From Actinomycetota bacterium (GTDB lineage Bacteria; Actinomycetota; AC-67): 64,000 nt of DNA. Made by a program: the position numbers and the translations under genes. How positions within the stretch are numbered: the first letter of the stretch is position 1; every line of letters starts with the position of its first letter. Shown piece after piece: positions 32,999 to 41,280 of this stretch. The notes under the pieces are model-generated. The model ran no database searches and had not been told where the DNA came from. It saw only the letters and a list, made by a program, of their open reading frames with translations. The stretch lies in assembly GCA_041658565.1 (NCBI GenBank), contig JBAZZY010000002.1, positions 167,089 through 231,088 of the forward strand, written 5' to 3'.

Positions 32999-34066
32999 AT
33001 GGCACGAATTCTTCTGGTCCTGCCCGGCGCCGGTTCTCCGGAGTTGCTCGCGCTCGAGGCGTGGCAGGCGCTTATGAGTGTTCCCGCGTTCGCTTCACCC
33101 GGCGAGGAACTTGCCACGCGATTGCGTCAGTTGGGATACGAAGTAGGCGAACTGGTCGAAGCGGGGCCTTTACAAGATGAACCCGCCCGAGGGGGACTTC
33201 CGCTGCTGCATTCGCACGCCGCGATCCCCGAGGGCGCGCGCGCGCTGGCGGGGCGGCTGGTCGAGCTGGCGGCCGAACGCGGCGAGATTGCGTTCATCGG
33301 GGGTGACGAGGCCGTCACGCGCGCGCTGACCGAGCGCGGCATGGCGGGTGAGGTCGAGGTCGAGTTCGTCATGGGGCGGGTTCCTCGGGGTCACGCGCTC
33401 ATCGAACTCGTGAGCGTGATGGCGCGCCTGCGCGGTCCGGGAGGTTGCCCGTGGGACGCCGAGCAGACCCACCAAACACTCGCCGAGCACTTGCTCGAAG
33501 AGGCCTACGAGTTGCTCGAAGCGATCGAGTCCGGAGATGAAGAGCACATCGCCGAGGAGCTTGGTGACGTGCTCCTGCAGGTCGTGTTCCACGCGCAGAT
33601 GGGAACCGATGCAGACGTCTTCGACATCGACGACGTCGCTCGCGGGCTCATCGACAAGCTGGTGCGACGGCACCCCCACGTGTTCGGGGAGGTCGAGGTG
33701 TCCGGCCCGCAAGAGGTCGTGCGCAACTGGGACCGGATCAAGCACAAGGAGAAGGGGCGACGAAGCGCCGCCGACGGGATTCCCGAGGCCCTGCCGGCGC
33801 TGGCTTACGCGCAGAAGATCCAGCGTCGTGCCGCTTCGTTTGCGCTCGGGGATTTGGTGGATCCCCGAGTCGCCGGGGCGTTGTCGGAACTCGAATCCGC
33901 TTCGGAATCTCAGCGCGAGGCGGCGTTGGGCGAGTTGCTCCTGTCGGTGGTCGCCCTTGCCCGATCCTTGGACCTGGACGCCGAGACCGCACTTCGCCGG
34001 GCCGCGCGCCTCTTTCGGGATCGCGTCGTCGATGCCGAGCGCCGCGCGCGCGAGACCGAGTCGTAG
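32999..34066 (+). CDS. mazG: Nucleoside triphosphate pyrophosphohydrolase MazG with N-terminal extension
   Basis: A 355-residue protein that hydrolyses (d)NTPs to NMPs and pyrophosphate, a housecleaning and stress role. Residues 1-130 resemble a degenerate tetrapyrrole-methylase-like extension, as in Bacillus YabN. The MazG domain follows with LRGPGGCPWDAEQTHQTLAEHLLEEAYE and EHIAEELGDVLLQVVFHAQ, carrying the EExxE and ExxD metal sites. The C-terminal repeat region (about 290-350) is helical. ATG 32999 lies right behind a -10 box. Confidence 0.93.
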   Translation: MARILLVLPGAGSPELLALEAWQALMSVPAFASPGEELATRLRQLGYEVGELVEAGPLQDEPARGGLPLLHSHAAIPEGARALAGRLVELAAERGEIAFIGGDEAVTRALTERGMAGEVEVEFVMGRVPRGHALIELVSVMARLRGPGGCPWDAEQTHQTLAEHLLEEAYELLEAIESGDEEHIAEELGDVLLQVVFHAQMGTDADVFDIDDVARGLIDKLVRRHPHVFGEVEVSGPQEVVRNWDRIKHKEKGRRSAADGIPEALPALAYAQKIQRRAASFALGDLVDPRVAGALSELESASESQREAALGELLLSVVALARSLDLDAETALRRAARLFRDRVVDAERRARETES

Positions 34067-34072
34067 GAACCG

Positions 34073-34252
34073 TTACGTGCGGCCGGGCGCGCGCCGCGGC
34101 TTGGGCGCGCGCCCGGCCTGACGGACGGCCTGGGACAGCAAGTACTCGATCTGGCCGTTGACGCTGCGCATCTCGTCCGCGGCCCACTTCTCAAGCGCAG
34201 CGTGGAGATCCGGGTTGATCCGGAGCGGGAAGCTCTTGCGCTCCGCGGCCAT
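34073..34252 (-). CDS. Arc-like ribbon-helix-helix protein, 59 residues
   Basis: A short protein starting MAAERKSFPLRINPDLHAAL and continuing with LEKWAADEMRSVNGQIEYLLSQAV: a beta-strand (SFPLRI) and two helices, the Arc/CopG fold that dimerises on DNA. The tail is Arg/Pro-rich. Its ATG is 11 bp after the stop of the SPFH gene, so both are co-transcribed, an arrangement also common in Streptomyces. It may regulate the SPFH gene. Confidence 0.8.
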   Translation of the reverse strand: MAAERKSFPLRINPDLHAALEKWAADEMRSVNGQIEYLLSQAVRQAGRAPKPRRAPGRT

Positions 34253-34263
34253 GTCTAGGGCTC

Positions 34264-35175
34264 CTACTGATGCAGCGTGCCGGTGTTGACGATGGGATGC
34301 ACTGCCTGGTCCCCAGTGAGTACGACGAGCAGGTTGGAGATCATTGCCGCCTTGCGTTCGTCGTCCAACTCGATGATGCCGTCGCGTTCGATCATCTTCA
34401 GCGCCATGTCCACCATGCCCACCGCGCCCTCGACCATCTTCTGACGTGCGGCGACGATGGCGCTTGCTTGCTGGCGCCGGAGCATGACGCTGGCGATCTC
34501 GGGGGCGTACGAGAGATGGGAAAGGCGTGTCTCGACGATCGAGACGCCCGCCGACGCAAGCCGCTCTTCGAGTTCCTGCTGAAGCGTGGCGCTTACTTCG
34601 TCGATGTTCCCGCTCAGAGACATGCCCGCTTGGTCGTGGCTATCGTAGGGATACTGGGTGGCGAGGTGGCGGATGGCCGTCTCGCTCTGGGTCTTTACGA
34701 AGGCCTCGTAGTCGTTGACGTCGAAGATCGCGCGCGCGGTGTCCACGACACGCCAGACGATGACCGCGGCGATTTCGACGGGGTTTCCGCTTGCGTCGTT
34801 GACCTTCAGTCGTTCGGAGTCGAAGTTGCGGATACGCAGCGATACAAGGCGGCGCTGTCCGACGGTGAGCGGGTTGGTCCAGTGCCATCCGGTCGCGCGC
34901 ACCGTGCCCCGGTACCGGCCGAACAGGACGACGACCTTCGCGTGGTTGGGCTGAACGACGAAGAACCCGAGGGGGAGGAAGATCCCCTTGAGCAAGAGCA
35001 AGCCGGCCAGGACGAACGCGACTACCTGTGCCGATCCGGCTCGGCCGGAGTTCGCGGTTGCAACCCCCGCGATTGCGAACAGGGCCGCCGAGCCCGCGAC
35101 CACGGCGAATTCGAGCACGGCGACTGCCGCACCGGGCAGGGTCCGGGCGCTGAGTTCCTCAGTGTGTTGTTGCAT
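34264..35175 (-). CDS. SPFH/band 7 (prohibitin-like) membrane protein
   Basis: A 303-residue protein. Two N-terminal membrane helices (about 18-40 and 50-75) anchor an SPFH domain (FFVVQPNHAKVVVLFGRYRGTVRATG... to about residue 230), with the EERLASAGVSIVETRLSHLSYAPEIASVMLRRQQASAIVAARQ coiled part. Such proteins scaffold membrane microdomains. ATG 35175 follows GAGGAGG at ideal spacing; an ATG five codons upstream is less likely. It forms a minus-strand pair with the RHH gene between mazG and eno. Confidence 0.88.
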   Translation of the reverse strand: MQQHTEELSARTLPGAAVAVLEFAVVAGSAALFAIAGVATANSGRAGSAQVVAFVLAGLLLLKGIFLPLGFFVVQPNHAKVVVLFGRYRGTVRATGWHWTNPLTVGQRRLVSLRIRNFDSERLKVNDASGNPVEIAAVIVWRVVDTARAIFDVNDYEAFVKTQSETAIRHLATQYPYDSHDQAGMSLSGNIDEVSATLQQELEERLASAGVSIVETRLSHLSYAPEIASVMLRRQQASAIVAARQKMVEGAVGMVDMALKMIERDGIIELDDERKAAMISNLLVVLTGDQAVHPIVNTGTLHQ

Positions 35176-35198
35176 TTTCGACCTCCTCATCCCGCGAG

Positions 35199-35217
35199 TG
35201 GTATCAGAATGATATCA
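35199..35217. promoter_or_regulatory. Tandem TGxTATCA sites upstream of the SPFH gene
   Basis: TGGTATCA (35199-35206) and TGATATCA (35210-35217) are repeated with 11-bp spacing, one helical turn, 24-42 bp upstream of the SPFH start. The patch is AT-rich for this genome and may bind the RHH protein encoded downstream. Confidence 0.4.
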
Positions 35218-35317
35218 CCCCGGCCACAGGCGAGGAACAGCGCTTCGGCGCGCGCTACCCTGCGGCACGGGCGGCCGTTGCTAGGATTCGACGGATATGA
35301 CTTCCTGGGGATGAGAG

Positions 35318-36598
35318 ATGACCGAGATCATTGATGTGCACGCGCGCGAGGTGCTGGACTCGCGCGGAAACCCCACTGTCGAGGTGGACGTATCGCTGGC
35401 GGACGGTTCCCTTGGGCGCGCGATCGTGCCCTCGGGGGCTTCGACGGGTGCGCACGAGGCCTTAGAGCTTCGCGACGGAGACGACAAGCGCTACGGCGGC
35501 AAGGGCGTGCAGCGCGCAGTCCTCAACGTCAACGAGTCCATCAGGCCCCAGATTCTCGGCGCTGAGGCCGAGGATCAGCGCGCGCTGGACCGCCTGCTGC
35601 TCGATCTCGACGGCACGGAGAACAAGAGCGAGCTTGGGGCGAACGCCATGCTCGGCGTATCGCTCGCGACCGCCAAGGCTGCGGCGGAATCTTGCGGGCT
35701 GCCGCTGTTTCGCTACCTCGGCGGCGCGAATGCGCACACGCTGCCGGTTCCGTGTCTGAACGTGCTCAACGGCGGCGCGCACGCGGACAACTCCGTGGAC
35801 GTGCAGGAGTTCATGATCGTTCCGGTCGGCGCGGCGTCCTTCTCAGAGGCAATCCGCTGGAGCGCCGAGGTCTTTCACGCGCTGCGCTCGGTGTTGCGCG
35901 CGCGGGGTCTTGCGACGGGCGTCGGCGACGAGGGCGGTTTCGCTCCCAATCTTGCCGCCAACGACGAAGCACTGGAGTTGCTGATGGAGGCGATTCGATC
36001 TGCCGGGTTGGAGCCGGGAGAGGAGATGGCCCTTGCTCTTGACGTGGCGGCGACCGAGTTGTTCGAGGACGATGCTTACGACTTCCCCGGCGAGGGGCAA
36101 CGCTTCACGGCCGCGGAACTTGCCGACCGGTATGCCGGCTGGGTTGACGCTTACCCGATCCTCTCGATTGAGGACCCGTTCTCCGAAGACGACTGGGATG
36201 GCTGGGCGTTGGGAACAAAGGAGTTGGGATCGCGCGCGCAGGTCGTCGGCGACGACATCTTCGTGACGAATCCCGAACGCCTCGCGCGCGGGATTGCGTC
36301 GGGAGTGGGCAACGCGATCCTTATCAAGGTCAACCAGATCGGAACGCTGACCGAAACGCTCGATGTGATCGAGATGGCCGGGCGCGCGGGGTATAGGTGC
36401 ATGATCTCGCACCGTTCGGGCGAATCCGAAGACGCGACGATCGCCGACCTCGCGGTAGCGACCGGTGCCGGCCAGATCAAGACCGGTGCGCCCAACCGTG
36501 GCGAACGGACGGCGAAGTACAACCAGTTGCTGCGCATTGAGGAGATGCTCGGCGATGCATCTCGCTATGCGGGCAAGGACGCCTTCGGGGGCCGATGA
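35318..36598 (+). CDS. eno: Enolase
   Basis: A 426-residue glycolytic enzyme converting 2-phosphoglycerate to phosphoenolpyruvate. Conserved segments include DSRGNPTVEVDV, SGASTGAHEALELRDGD, GDEGGFAPNL, SIEDPFSEDDWDGW, GDDIFVTN, KVNQIGTLTET and SHRSGESEDATIADLAV, with the catalytic Lys and metal ligands. GGGGATGAGAG before ATG 35318 gives the ribosome site. Its stop overlaps the ftsB start. Confidence 0.98.
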   Translation: MTEIIDVHAREVLDSRGNPTVEVDVSLADGSLGRAIVPSGASTGAHEALELRDGDDKRYGGKGVQRAVLNVNESIRPQILGAEAEDQRALDRLLLDLDGTENKSELGANAMLGVSLATAKAAAESCGLPLFRYLGGANAHTLPVPCLNVLNGGAHADNSVDVQEFMIVPVGAASFSEAIRWSAEVFHALRSVLRARGLATGVGDEGGFAPNLAANDEALELLMEAIRSAGLEPGEEMALALDVAATELFEDDAYDFPGEGQRFTAAELADRYAGWVDAYPILSIEDPFSEDDWDGWALGTKELGSRAQVVGDDIFVTNPERLARGIASGVGNAILIKVNQIGTLTETLDVIEMAGRAGYRCMISHRSGESEDATIADLAVATGAGQIKTGAPNRGERTAKYNQLLRIEEMLGDASRYAGKDAFGGR

Positions 36599-37002
36599 TG
36601 GGGCGCGAGCGCAGGTTGCCGGCACCGCGGGTCGCGATCTTGATCCTTGTGGTCGGCGGTCTCTTGGCAACGAGCGTGTTGCCGATGCGCCGCTACATTG
36701 ATCTTCGCGGCCGGATCGCATCCCTGCAGGAGCAAGACCGGGCCCTTGACCGGCAGGCCGAGATGCTTCGCCAACGGAAGTTCCAACTTCGAACTCCCGA
36801 GGAGATCGAGCGGATCGCGCGCGAAGATCTGGGGATGGTTCGTCCCGGAGAGGTTCCGTTCGTCGTCATCGACCCGTCATCGACCCCGCGGCTGGGTCCG
36901 CCCGTTCCCGCTCCACAAGCCGCACATGAGGATCCGGGAGACAGCTCTTGGCTCACTCGTTGGTGGGCGGCGCTGAGATCCACCGTGCGCACCGTCCGCT
37001 AG
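36595..37002 (+). CDS. FtsB/DivIC septum formation initiator
   Basis: A 135-residue bitopic division protein. A short cytoplasmic tail is followed by a transmembrane helix (VAILILVVGGLLATSVL), then a coiled coil (YIDLRGRIASLQEQDRALDRQAEMLRQRKFQLRTPEEIERIAREDLGMV). It would link FtsL and FtsQ at the septum. The ATG overlaps eno's stop (ATGA), as in actinobacteria. Confidence 0.93.
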   Translation: MMGRERRLPAPRVAILILVVGGLLATSVLPMRRYIDLRGRIASLQEQDRALDRQAEMLRQRKFQLRTPEEIERIAREDLGMVRPGEVPFVVIDPSSTPRLGPPVPAPQAAHEDPGDSSWLTRWWAALRSTVRTVR

Positions 37003-37010
37003 CTGCGCCA

Positions 37011-37040
37011 TTGACCGTCGTCCCGGCCCCCGCGTAGCAT
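37011..37040 (+). promoter_or_regulatory. Promoter of the S1-domain gene
   Basis: TTGACC (37011-37016) and TAGCAT (37035-37040) are 18 bp apart, one of the best-matched promoters in the window. Confidence 0.6.
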
Positions 37041-37049
37041 GGCTGTGAC

Positions 37050-37068
37050 TTCCGGCGCAGGGCCGGAA
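37050..37068 (+). promoter_or_regulatory. 5'-leader hairpin of the S1-domain gene
   Basis: TTCCGGC (37050-37056) pairs with GCCGGAA (37062-37068), followed by TTTCTG. It lies at the start of the about 50-base leader and could attenuate expression. Confidence 0.45.
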
Positions 37069-37098
37069 TTTCTGCCTGAAAGGGGCTCGATCCGACAT

Positions 37099-37467
37099 AT
37101 GCCAGTCGAGGTAGGGGCAATAATCGAGGGAACGGTCATCCGCCTGGCGCCGTACGGCGCATTTGTCGAGCTTGAGACCGGGGAAACCGGGCTCGTGCAC
37201 ATCTCCGAAATCGACCGTAACTTCGTTCGCGAAGTGACCGAGCACCTGCGCGAGAGCGACAAGGTCATGGTTAAGGTCGTGGGGATCAAGGAGGGCGGCA
37301 AGATCGATCTTTCGATCAAGCAGGCAGCGCCCGACTGGCAACCGGAGCCCCGACGCGTCCGACGGGACCGCGATCCGGAGTTTGAGGGCAAGCTCAAGCG
37401 GTTCATGAAGCAGAGCGAGGAGAACCTCGTGGACTGGCGCCGTCAGCGTGAGTCGAAGCGAGGCTGA
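37099..37467 (+). CDS. S1 RNA-binding domain protein (YabR-like)
   Basis: A 122-residue protein. Residues 1-75 form an S1 OB-fold (VEVGAIIEGTVIRLAPYGAFVELETGETGLVHISEIDRNFV...DKVMVKVVGI..GKIDLSIKQA). The basic tail has a helical end. In Bacillus the same gene (yabR) follows divIC. ATG 37099 starts the S1 fold; an upstream in-frame ATG at 37039 overlaps the -10 box and is less likely. A terminator follows. Confidence 0.85.
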   Translation: MPVEVGAIIEGTVIRLAPYGAFVELETGETGLVHISEIDRNFVREVTEHLRESDKVMVKVVGIKEGGKIDLSIKQAAPDWQPEPRRVRRDRDPEFEGKLKRFMKQSEENLVDWRRQRESKRG

Positions 37468-37499
37468 CGCCCCCGGGCGAACCCGACGCGATTGCAGGG

Positions 37500-37524
37500 A
37501 AGGCGGCCCCAAAGCCGCCTTCTC
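37500..37524 (+). terminator. Terminator after the S1-domain gene
   Basis: AAGGCGGC (37500-37507) pairs with GCCGCCTT (37514-37521), loop CCCAAA, then CTC. Confidence 0.65.
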
Positions 37525-37550
37525 GCATACCGGGGGAGCGATGGGTTAGG

Positions 37551-37556
37551 TACGCT
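37551..37556 (+). promoter_or_regulatory. -10 box of the DUF501-ppx operon, near-leaderless
   Basis: TACGCT, the same hexamer as at mazG, ends 9 bases before the ATG at 37566. Confidence 0.5.
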
Positions 37557-37565
37557 TCGACGGCG

Positions 37566-38129
37566 ATGGAGCGAATCGAGTTTCCCGGCCACCCTGCCGA
37601 CGCGCGCGACACCGCTGTGATCGCCGCGCAGATCGGACGGCGCGCGCGAGGTGATGTCGCCGTCGCCGTGCGGTGCGAGTTCGGATTGCCGGCCGTCGTG
37701 CGGACATCGCCGCGGCTCGAAGACGGCTCGCCGTTTCCAACGTTGTTCCACCTCGCGTGCCCGGTCGCGGTGCGTGCGATCGGACGCCTGGAGGCCGCCG
37801 GAACTATGGGCGCCTACCAACTCCGGCTGGCATCGGACGAGCAATTGCGCGCCGCCTACGGGGACGCGCACCGCCGGTATATCGCGCGTCGGGATTCGAT
37901 CGAAGTGACGGCGAATTCCGTGTCCGCCGGTGGGATGCCCGAGCGAGTGAAGTGTTTGCACGCGTTGTACGCGCACGAACTCGCCGATGGGAACCCGATC
38001 GGTGCGATGGCGCGCGAGGAGATCGAGCCGCTCGAGTGCCCGGGGCCGTGTGTGGTCGACGACGAGGACGGATTGCCGTCGCGCGCGCCTGGGCATCCCG
38101 GGTTCGCAGGCAAGAAGCGCCGCAGGTGA
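37566..38129 (+). CDS. DUF501 family protein
   Basis: A 187-residue protein of the actinobacterial DUF501 family, function unknown. The characteristic GLPAVVRTSPRLEDGSPFPTLFHLACP block is present, followed by RLEAAGTMG and, near the C-terminus, RVKCLHALYAHELADGNPIG. Conserved Cys and His residues (FHLACP, KCLHALYAH) could bind metal. It always precedes ppx in actinobacteria; the stop overlaps the ppx start (ATGA). Confidence 0.93.
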   Translation: MERIEFPGHPADARDTAVIAAQIGRRARGDVAVAVRCEFGLPAVVRTSPRLEDGSPFPTLFHLACPVAVRAIGRLEAAGTMGAYQLRLASDEQLRAAYGDAHRRYIARRDSIEVTANSVSAGGMPERVKCLHALYAHELADGNPIGAMAREEIEPLECPGPCVVDDEDGLPSRAPGHPGFAGKKRRR

Positions 38130-39076
38130 TGGCAACGCGCTTTGGAGTCGTCGACGTCGGGACGAACTCGGTTCGCGTGCTCGTCGCCGAGGCGGACTCC
38201 CGCGACCTGCGCGACGTTGAGCGCGATCTCCTCATCACGCGTCTTGGGGAAGGCGTAGACCGGGAGCGCCGCCTGGGGGACGATCCGATGCGTCGTACGG
38301 TCGCGGTGATCGCGGAGTACGTCCAACGTTGCCGCGCAGCCGGCGCGACGAAGATACGTGTGATCGCAACCAGCGCCGTGCGCGATGCGGCGAACCGCGA
38401 GGAGTTCCTGACGGCGGTAAAGGACGCATGCGGGATTCGTCCGGACGTGCTGGCCGGGGAGGAAGAGGCGCGCCTTGGGTTCGCCGGCGCGACGGCGAGC
38501 ATTGCCGCGCCCGAACCGTATCTGGTGCTCGACATCGGGGGCGGCTCGACGGAATTGGTGCGCGGTGCCGCCGGGGCGGAGCGGTTTGTGTCCATGGACA
38601 TCGGCGCGGTTCGTCTCACCGAGCGCCACATTCACTCGGATCCGCCGACGACGGCCGATCTGGCGCTTGCGCGCGCCGACGCGGAGGAGCATTTGGCGCG
38701 CGCGATTCGCGTCGTCGGCGACGAGCCGGTTGGGACGCTCGTGGGGCTGGCGGGGACGATCACCAGCGCAGCGGCGATCCACTTGGGACTCGAAGGCTAC
38801 GACCGCGACGCGATCCATCACGCGCGCGTGCCGCGCGCGGCCGTGGACGGCATTCGCCGACGACTCTCAGCTCTGACGTCCCAGGATCGCCGCCGTCTGC
38901 CGGCCATGCCTCGCGGTCGGGAAGACGTGATCGTCGCCGGCCTTGTGATCCTGGAGTCGGTCATGGATCGCTTCGGTTGCGGCGAGGTCTTGGTGAGCGA
39001 AAGCGACATTCTGGATGGAGCCGCGCTTGCGCTCGCACGCGGGCTGATTTCGCCCGAATCGCCCGCCACCCGATAG
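38129..39076 (+). CDS. ppx: Exopolyphosphatase / guanosine pentaphosphate phosphohydrolase
   Basis: A 315-residue actin-fold phosphatase that splits inorganic polyphosphate or pppGpp. VVDVGTNSVRVLVAE is the phosphate-1 loop, RVIATSAVRDAANREEF the connecting motif and LVLDIGGGSTEL the phosphate-2 loop. It has the short form without a C-terminal HD domain, as in Mycobacterium. It is translationally coupled to DUF501. Confidence 0.95.
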   Translation: MATRFGVVDVGTNSVRVLVAEADSRDLRDVERDLLITRLGEGVDRERRLGDDPMRRTVAVIAEYVQRCRAAGATKIRVIATSAVRDAANREEFLTAVKDACGIRPDVLAGEEEARLGFAGATASIAAPEPYLVLDIGGGSTELVRGAAGAERFVSMDIGAVRLTERHIHSDPPTTADLALARADAEEHLARAIRVVGDEPVGTLVGLAGTITSAAAIHLGLEGYDRDAIHHARVPRAAVDGIRRRLSALTSQDRRRLPAMPRGREDVIVAGLVILESVMDRFGCGEVLVSESDILDGAALALARGLISPESPATR

Positions 39077-39103
39077 GGTCTGCCTCGTTTCCCTAGAGAG
39101 ATC

Positions 39104-40153
39104 ATGTTCAATTCCTCACGTCCTCGCGCGCTCGCGCGTCACGCCCCGGCGGTCATAGTGACCGCGCTGATGGCGATCCTTCCGGCGCAAGCCGGACTGC
39201 TCGCCGTGCGTGCGCGCGCCGTCGCGCCGCCGCACACAACGGCGGCGGCTCCGGCACCGTCGGTCGAGAAGCCGGCTTCGGTGCAAACATCCGCGGAGCC
39301 GCGTCCTGTGCCGACGCGGGTCGTGCAGGCGCCGCGTCGTGCTGCCGCGCGCGCGCCTTCGGACCGCCTGAGTGTGTTCGGGGGCCTGGGTGCTTGGGTG
39401 GACTTGTACGACTACGGAGCGCTCGACCCTGCCCGGGCCGTTGCGATGCTGCGTTCACACGGGGTGCGAACGTTGTACATGCAGACCGCCAGGTACAACA
39501 GCGGCTCCGGTATCACGCCGGTTGCCGGACGGTGGCTCGTTGCCGCGCATCGGGCTGGGATCAAGGTCGTCGGGTGGTACCTCCCGGACTACGCCGACAT
39601 GTCGCGCGATGTTGCGCGCACTGTGGCCGTGGCGCGCGCCCGCATCAGCGGTCACCGATTCGACGCGGTGGGCATCGACATTGAAGAGAAGGCCAACGTC
39701 AAGGGGCGCGACGATTGGAATCGCCGAGTTGCGCGCCACGCATCGCTCGTGCGCGCGGAACTTGGACGGTCGTACCCGCTTACCGCCATCACTCCGACGC
39801 CGCTGGGAATGGCGGTCGCTCCGGCGCGATGGGCGGGGTTTCCCTGGCGTTCTTTGGCCGCGTCGACCGACGTGATGATGCTCATGAACTACTGGTCCTA
39901 TCGAACCGATTGCCCCACGAACGCCGATCACTGTGCGTACGGGTACACACGGGGCAATGTGGATCGAGTGCGCGCGCTCGTCGGCAAGTCCGTCCCGATT
40001 CACGTGATTGGCGGTGTCGCAGATGTGATCGATGCCGCGGAAGTCGCGGATTTCGCTCATGCCGCCCTTGATTCGCGGGTCTTCGGCGCAAGCCTTTACG
40101 ACCTGCGCACTACTGCCGATGCTTTTTGGGGACTGCTTGAACGTCTCGCGTGA
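39104..40153 (+). CDS. Exported glycosidase-like protein, paralogue 1 of 3
   Basis: A 349-residue exported protein. A signal peptide and an Ala/Pro linker (residues 45-85) precede the domain GLGAWVDLYDYGALDPARAVAMLRSHGVRTLYMQTARYN. Conserved marks are GWYLPDYADMSRDV, DAVGIDIEEKANV, ITPTPLGMAVAPARWAGFPW, YWSYRTDCP and GASLYDLRTT. Strand-loop spacing suggests a TIM barrel with acidic residues (GIDIE) at a catalytic position, as in many glycoside hydrolases. No characterised family was recognised. Two paralogues follow directly. Confidence 0.75.
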   Translation: MFNSSRPRALARHAPAVIVTALMAILPAQAGLLAVRARAVAPPHTTAAAPAPSVEKPASVQTSAEPRPVPTRVVQAPRRAAARAPSDRLSVFGGLGAWVDLYDYGALDPARAVAMLRSHGVRTLYMQTARYNSGSGITPVAGRWLVAAHRAGIKVVGWYLPDYADMSRDVARTVAVARARISGHRFDAVGIDIEEKANVKGRDDWNRRVARHASLVRAELGRSYPLTAITPTPLGMAVAPARWAGFPWRSLAASTDVMMLMNYWSYRTDCPTNADHCAYGYTRGNVDRVRALVGKSVPIHVIGGVADVIDAAEVADFAHAALDSRVFGASLYDLRTTADAFWGLLERLA

Positions 40154-40195
40154 GGCGGCCCAACAGAGGCCCTGCGCACAACCCAGGACAATGCG

Positions 40196-41248
40196 ATGAA
40201 ACTGCCCGGTGTTCGTGAACTCTGGTCGAGGTCGTGTTCCGCGGGCCTGATGCTGGCGCTCGTCCTGGGCGCGGTCTTGCTGCCGCTCGAGATGATTGCC
40301 GACCGGCAGGGGCGCGCGTCCGGCATTACGACCCATACTCCTTCGGTGTCGCCTTCGGCGTCGCCGGTGGTGCGTGCTCCGTTGCAGGCGGCTCCGCGCC
40401 GGGCGTCGCGGGCCCGGACGACGGTTCCGGAAGGGGAGGAGATCTTCTCGGGTTTGGGAGCGTGGCTGGATCTGTACGACTTGAACCTGGACGTTGCGAC
40501 GACGGTGGCTCGACTCAAGGGTGTGGGGGTCAGGACCCTGTACGTGCAGACGGGGCGATCCATCACTGCGCGCGCCATCGACGCGCGAGTCGGGCGGTGG
40601 ATCCGGGCAGCCCATCGATCCGGCATCGCGGTCGTCGGCTGGTACTTGCCGTATTACACGGACATTCGCAGGGACGTCGCGCGGACGTCGGTGATTGCGC
40701 GCGCGGTTTTCGGCGGCGAGCGCTTTGACGGGCTGGGCGTGGACATCGAGTACCGGGATGCGGTCCCGCGTCTTGGCCTGTGGAATCGAAACGTGCGGTT
40801 GCACCTCTCCTTGGTGCGCAGGGAGGTCGGTTCGGACTTCCCGGTGGCGGCGATCACTCCAACCCCGCTGCAAATGCAGGTCGCCGGGCAATATTGGGCC
40901 GGATTTCCATGGAAGGCGATCGCGCGGTACAGCGACGCGGTTCTGCTCATGAGCTATTGGTCGGATCGGACGGGGTGTCCGCAGATCGTGTTGCACTGCG
41001 CGTACGAGTTCACCAAGGCGAATGTCGAGTTGACCCGGCTTGCTACCGGACGGGCCGATGTCCGCGTTCACGTGATCGGTGGTGTCGGCTCTGAGATCAC
41101 GACAAGTGACGTGGCCGGGTTCGTGCGCGGTGCGCGAGATGCGAACGCTTACGGCGCGAGCGTCTACGACGTGGCGACGACCCGCGGGGCCTGGTGGCGC
41201 CGGCTTCGCGTGCTGCGAACGCTCGGCGAGGCTTCACCGAGCGGCTAG
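40196..41248 (+). CDS. Exported glycosidase-like protein, paralogue 2 of 3
   Basis: A 350-residue protein with an N-terminal signal/anchor and linker. It shares the same motifs as the preceding gene: GLGAWLDLYDLNLD, GVGVRTLYVQTGRS, VVGWYLPYYTDIRRDVART, GLGVDIEYRDAV, ITPTPLQMQVAGQYWAGFPW, YWSDRTGCP and GASVYDVATT. The DIEY motif replaces DIEE. It is 42 bp from paralogue 1. Confidence 0.75.
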   Translation: MKLPGVRELWSRSCSAGLMLALVLGAVLLPLEMIADRQGRASGITTHTPSVSPSASPVVRAPLQAAPRRASRARTTVPEGEEIFSGLGAWLDLYDLNLDVATTVARLKGVGVRTLYVQTGRSITARAIDARVGRWIRAAHRSGIAVVGWYLPYYTDIRRDVARTSVIARAVFGGERFDGLGVDIEYRDAVPRLGLWNRNVRLHLSLVRREVGSDFPVAAITPTPLQMQVAGQYWAGFPWKAIARYSDAVLLMSYWSDRTGCPQIVLHCAYEFTKANVELTRLATGRADVRVHVIGGVGSEITTSDVAGFVRGARDANAYGASVYDVATTRGAWWRRLRVLRTLGEASPSG

Positions 41249-41280
41249 TCGCATCCCGGGCACGCTGCGGGCGCGCTACC

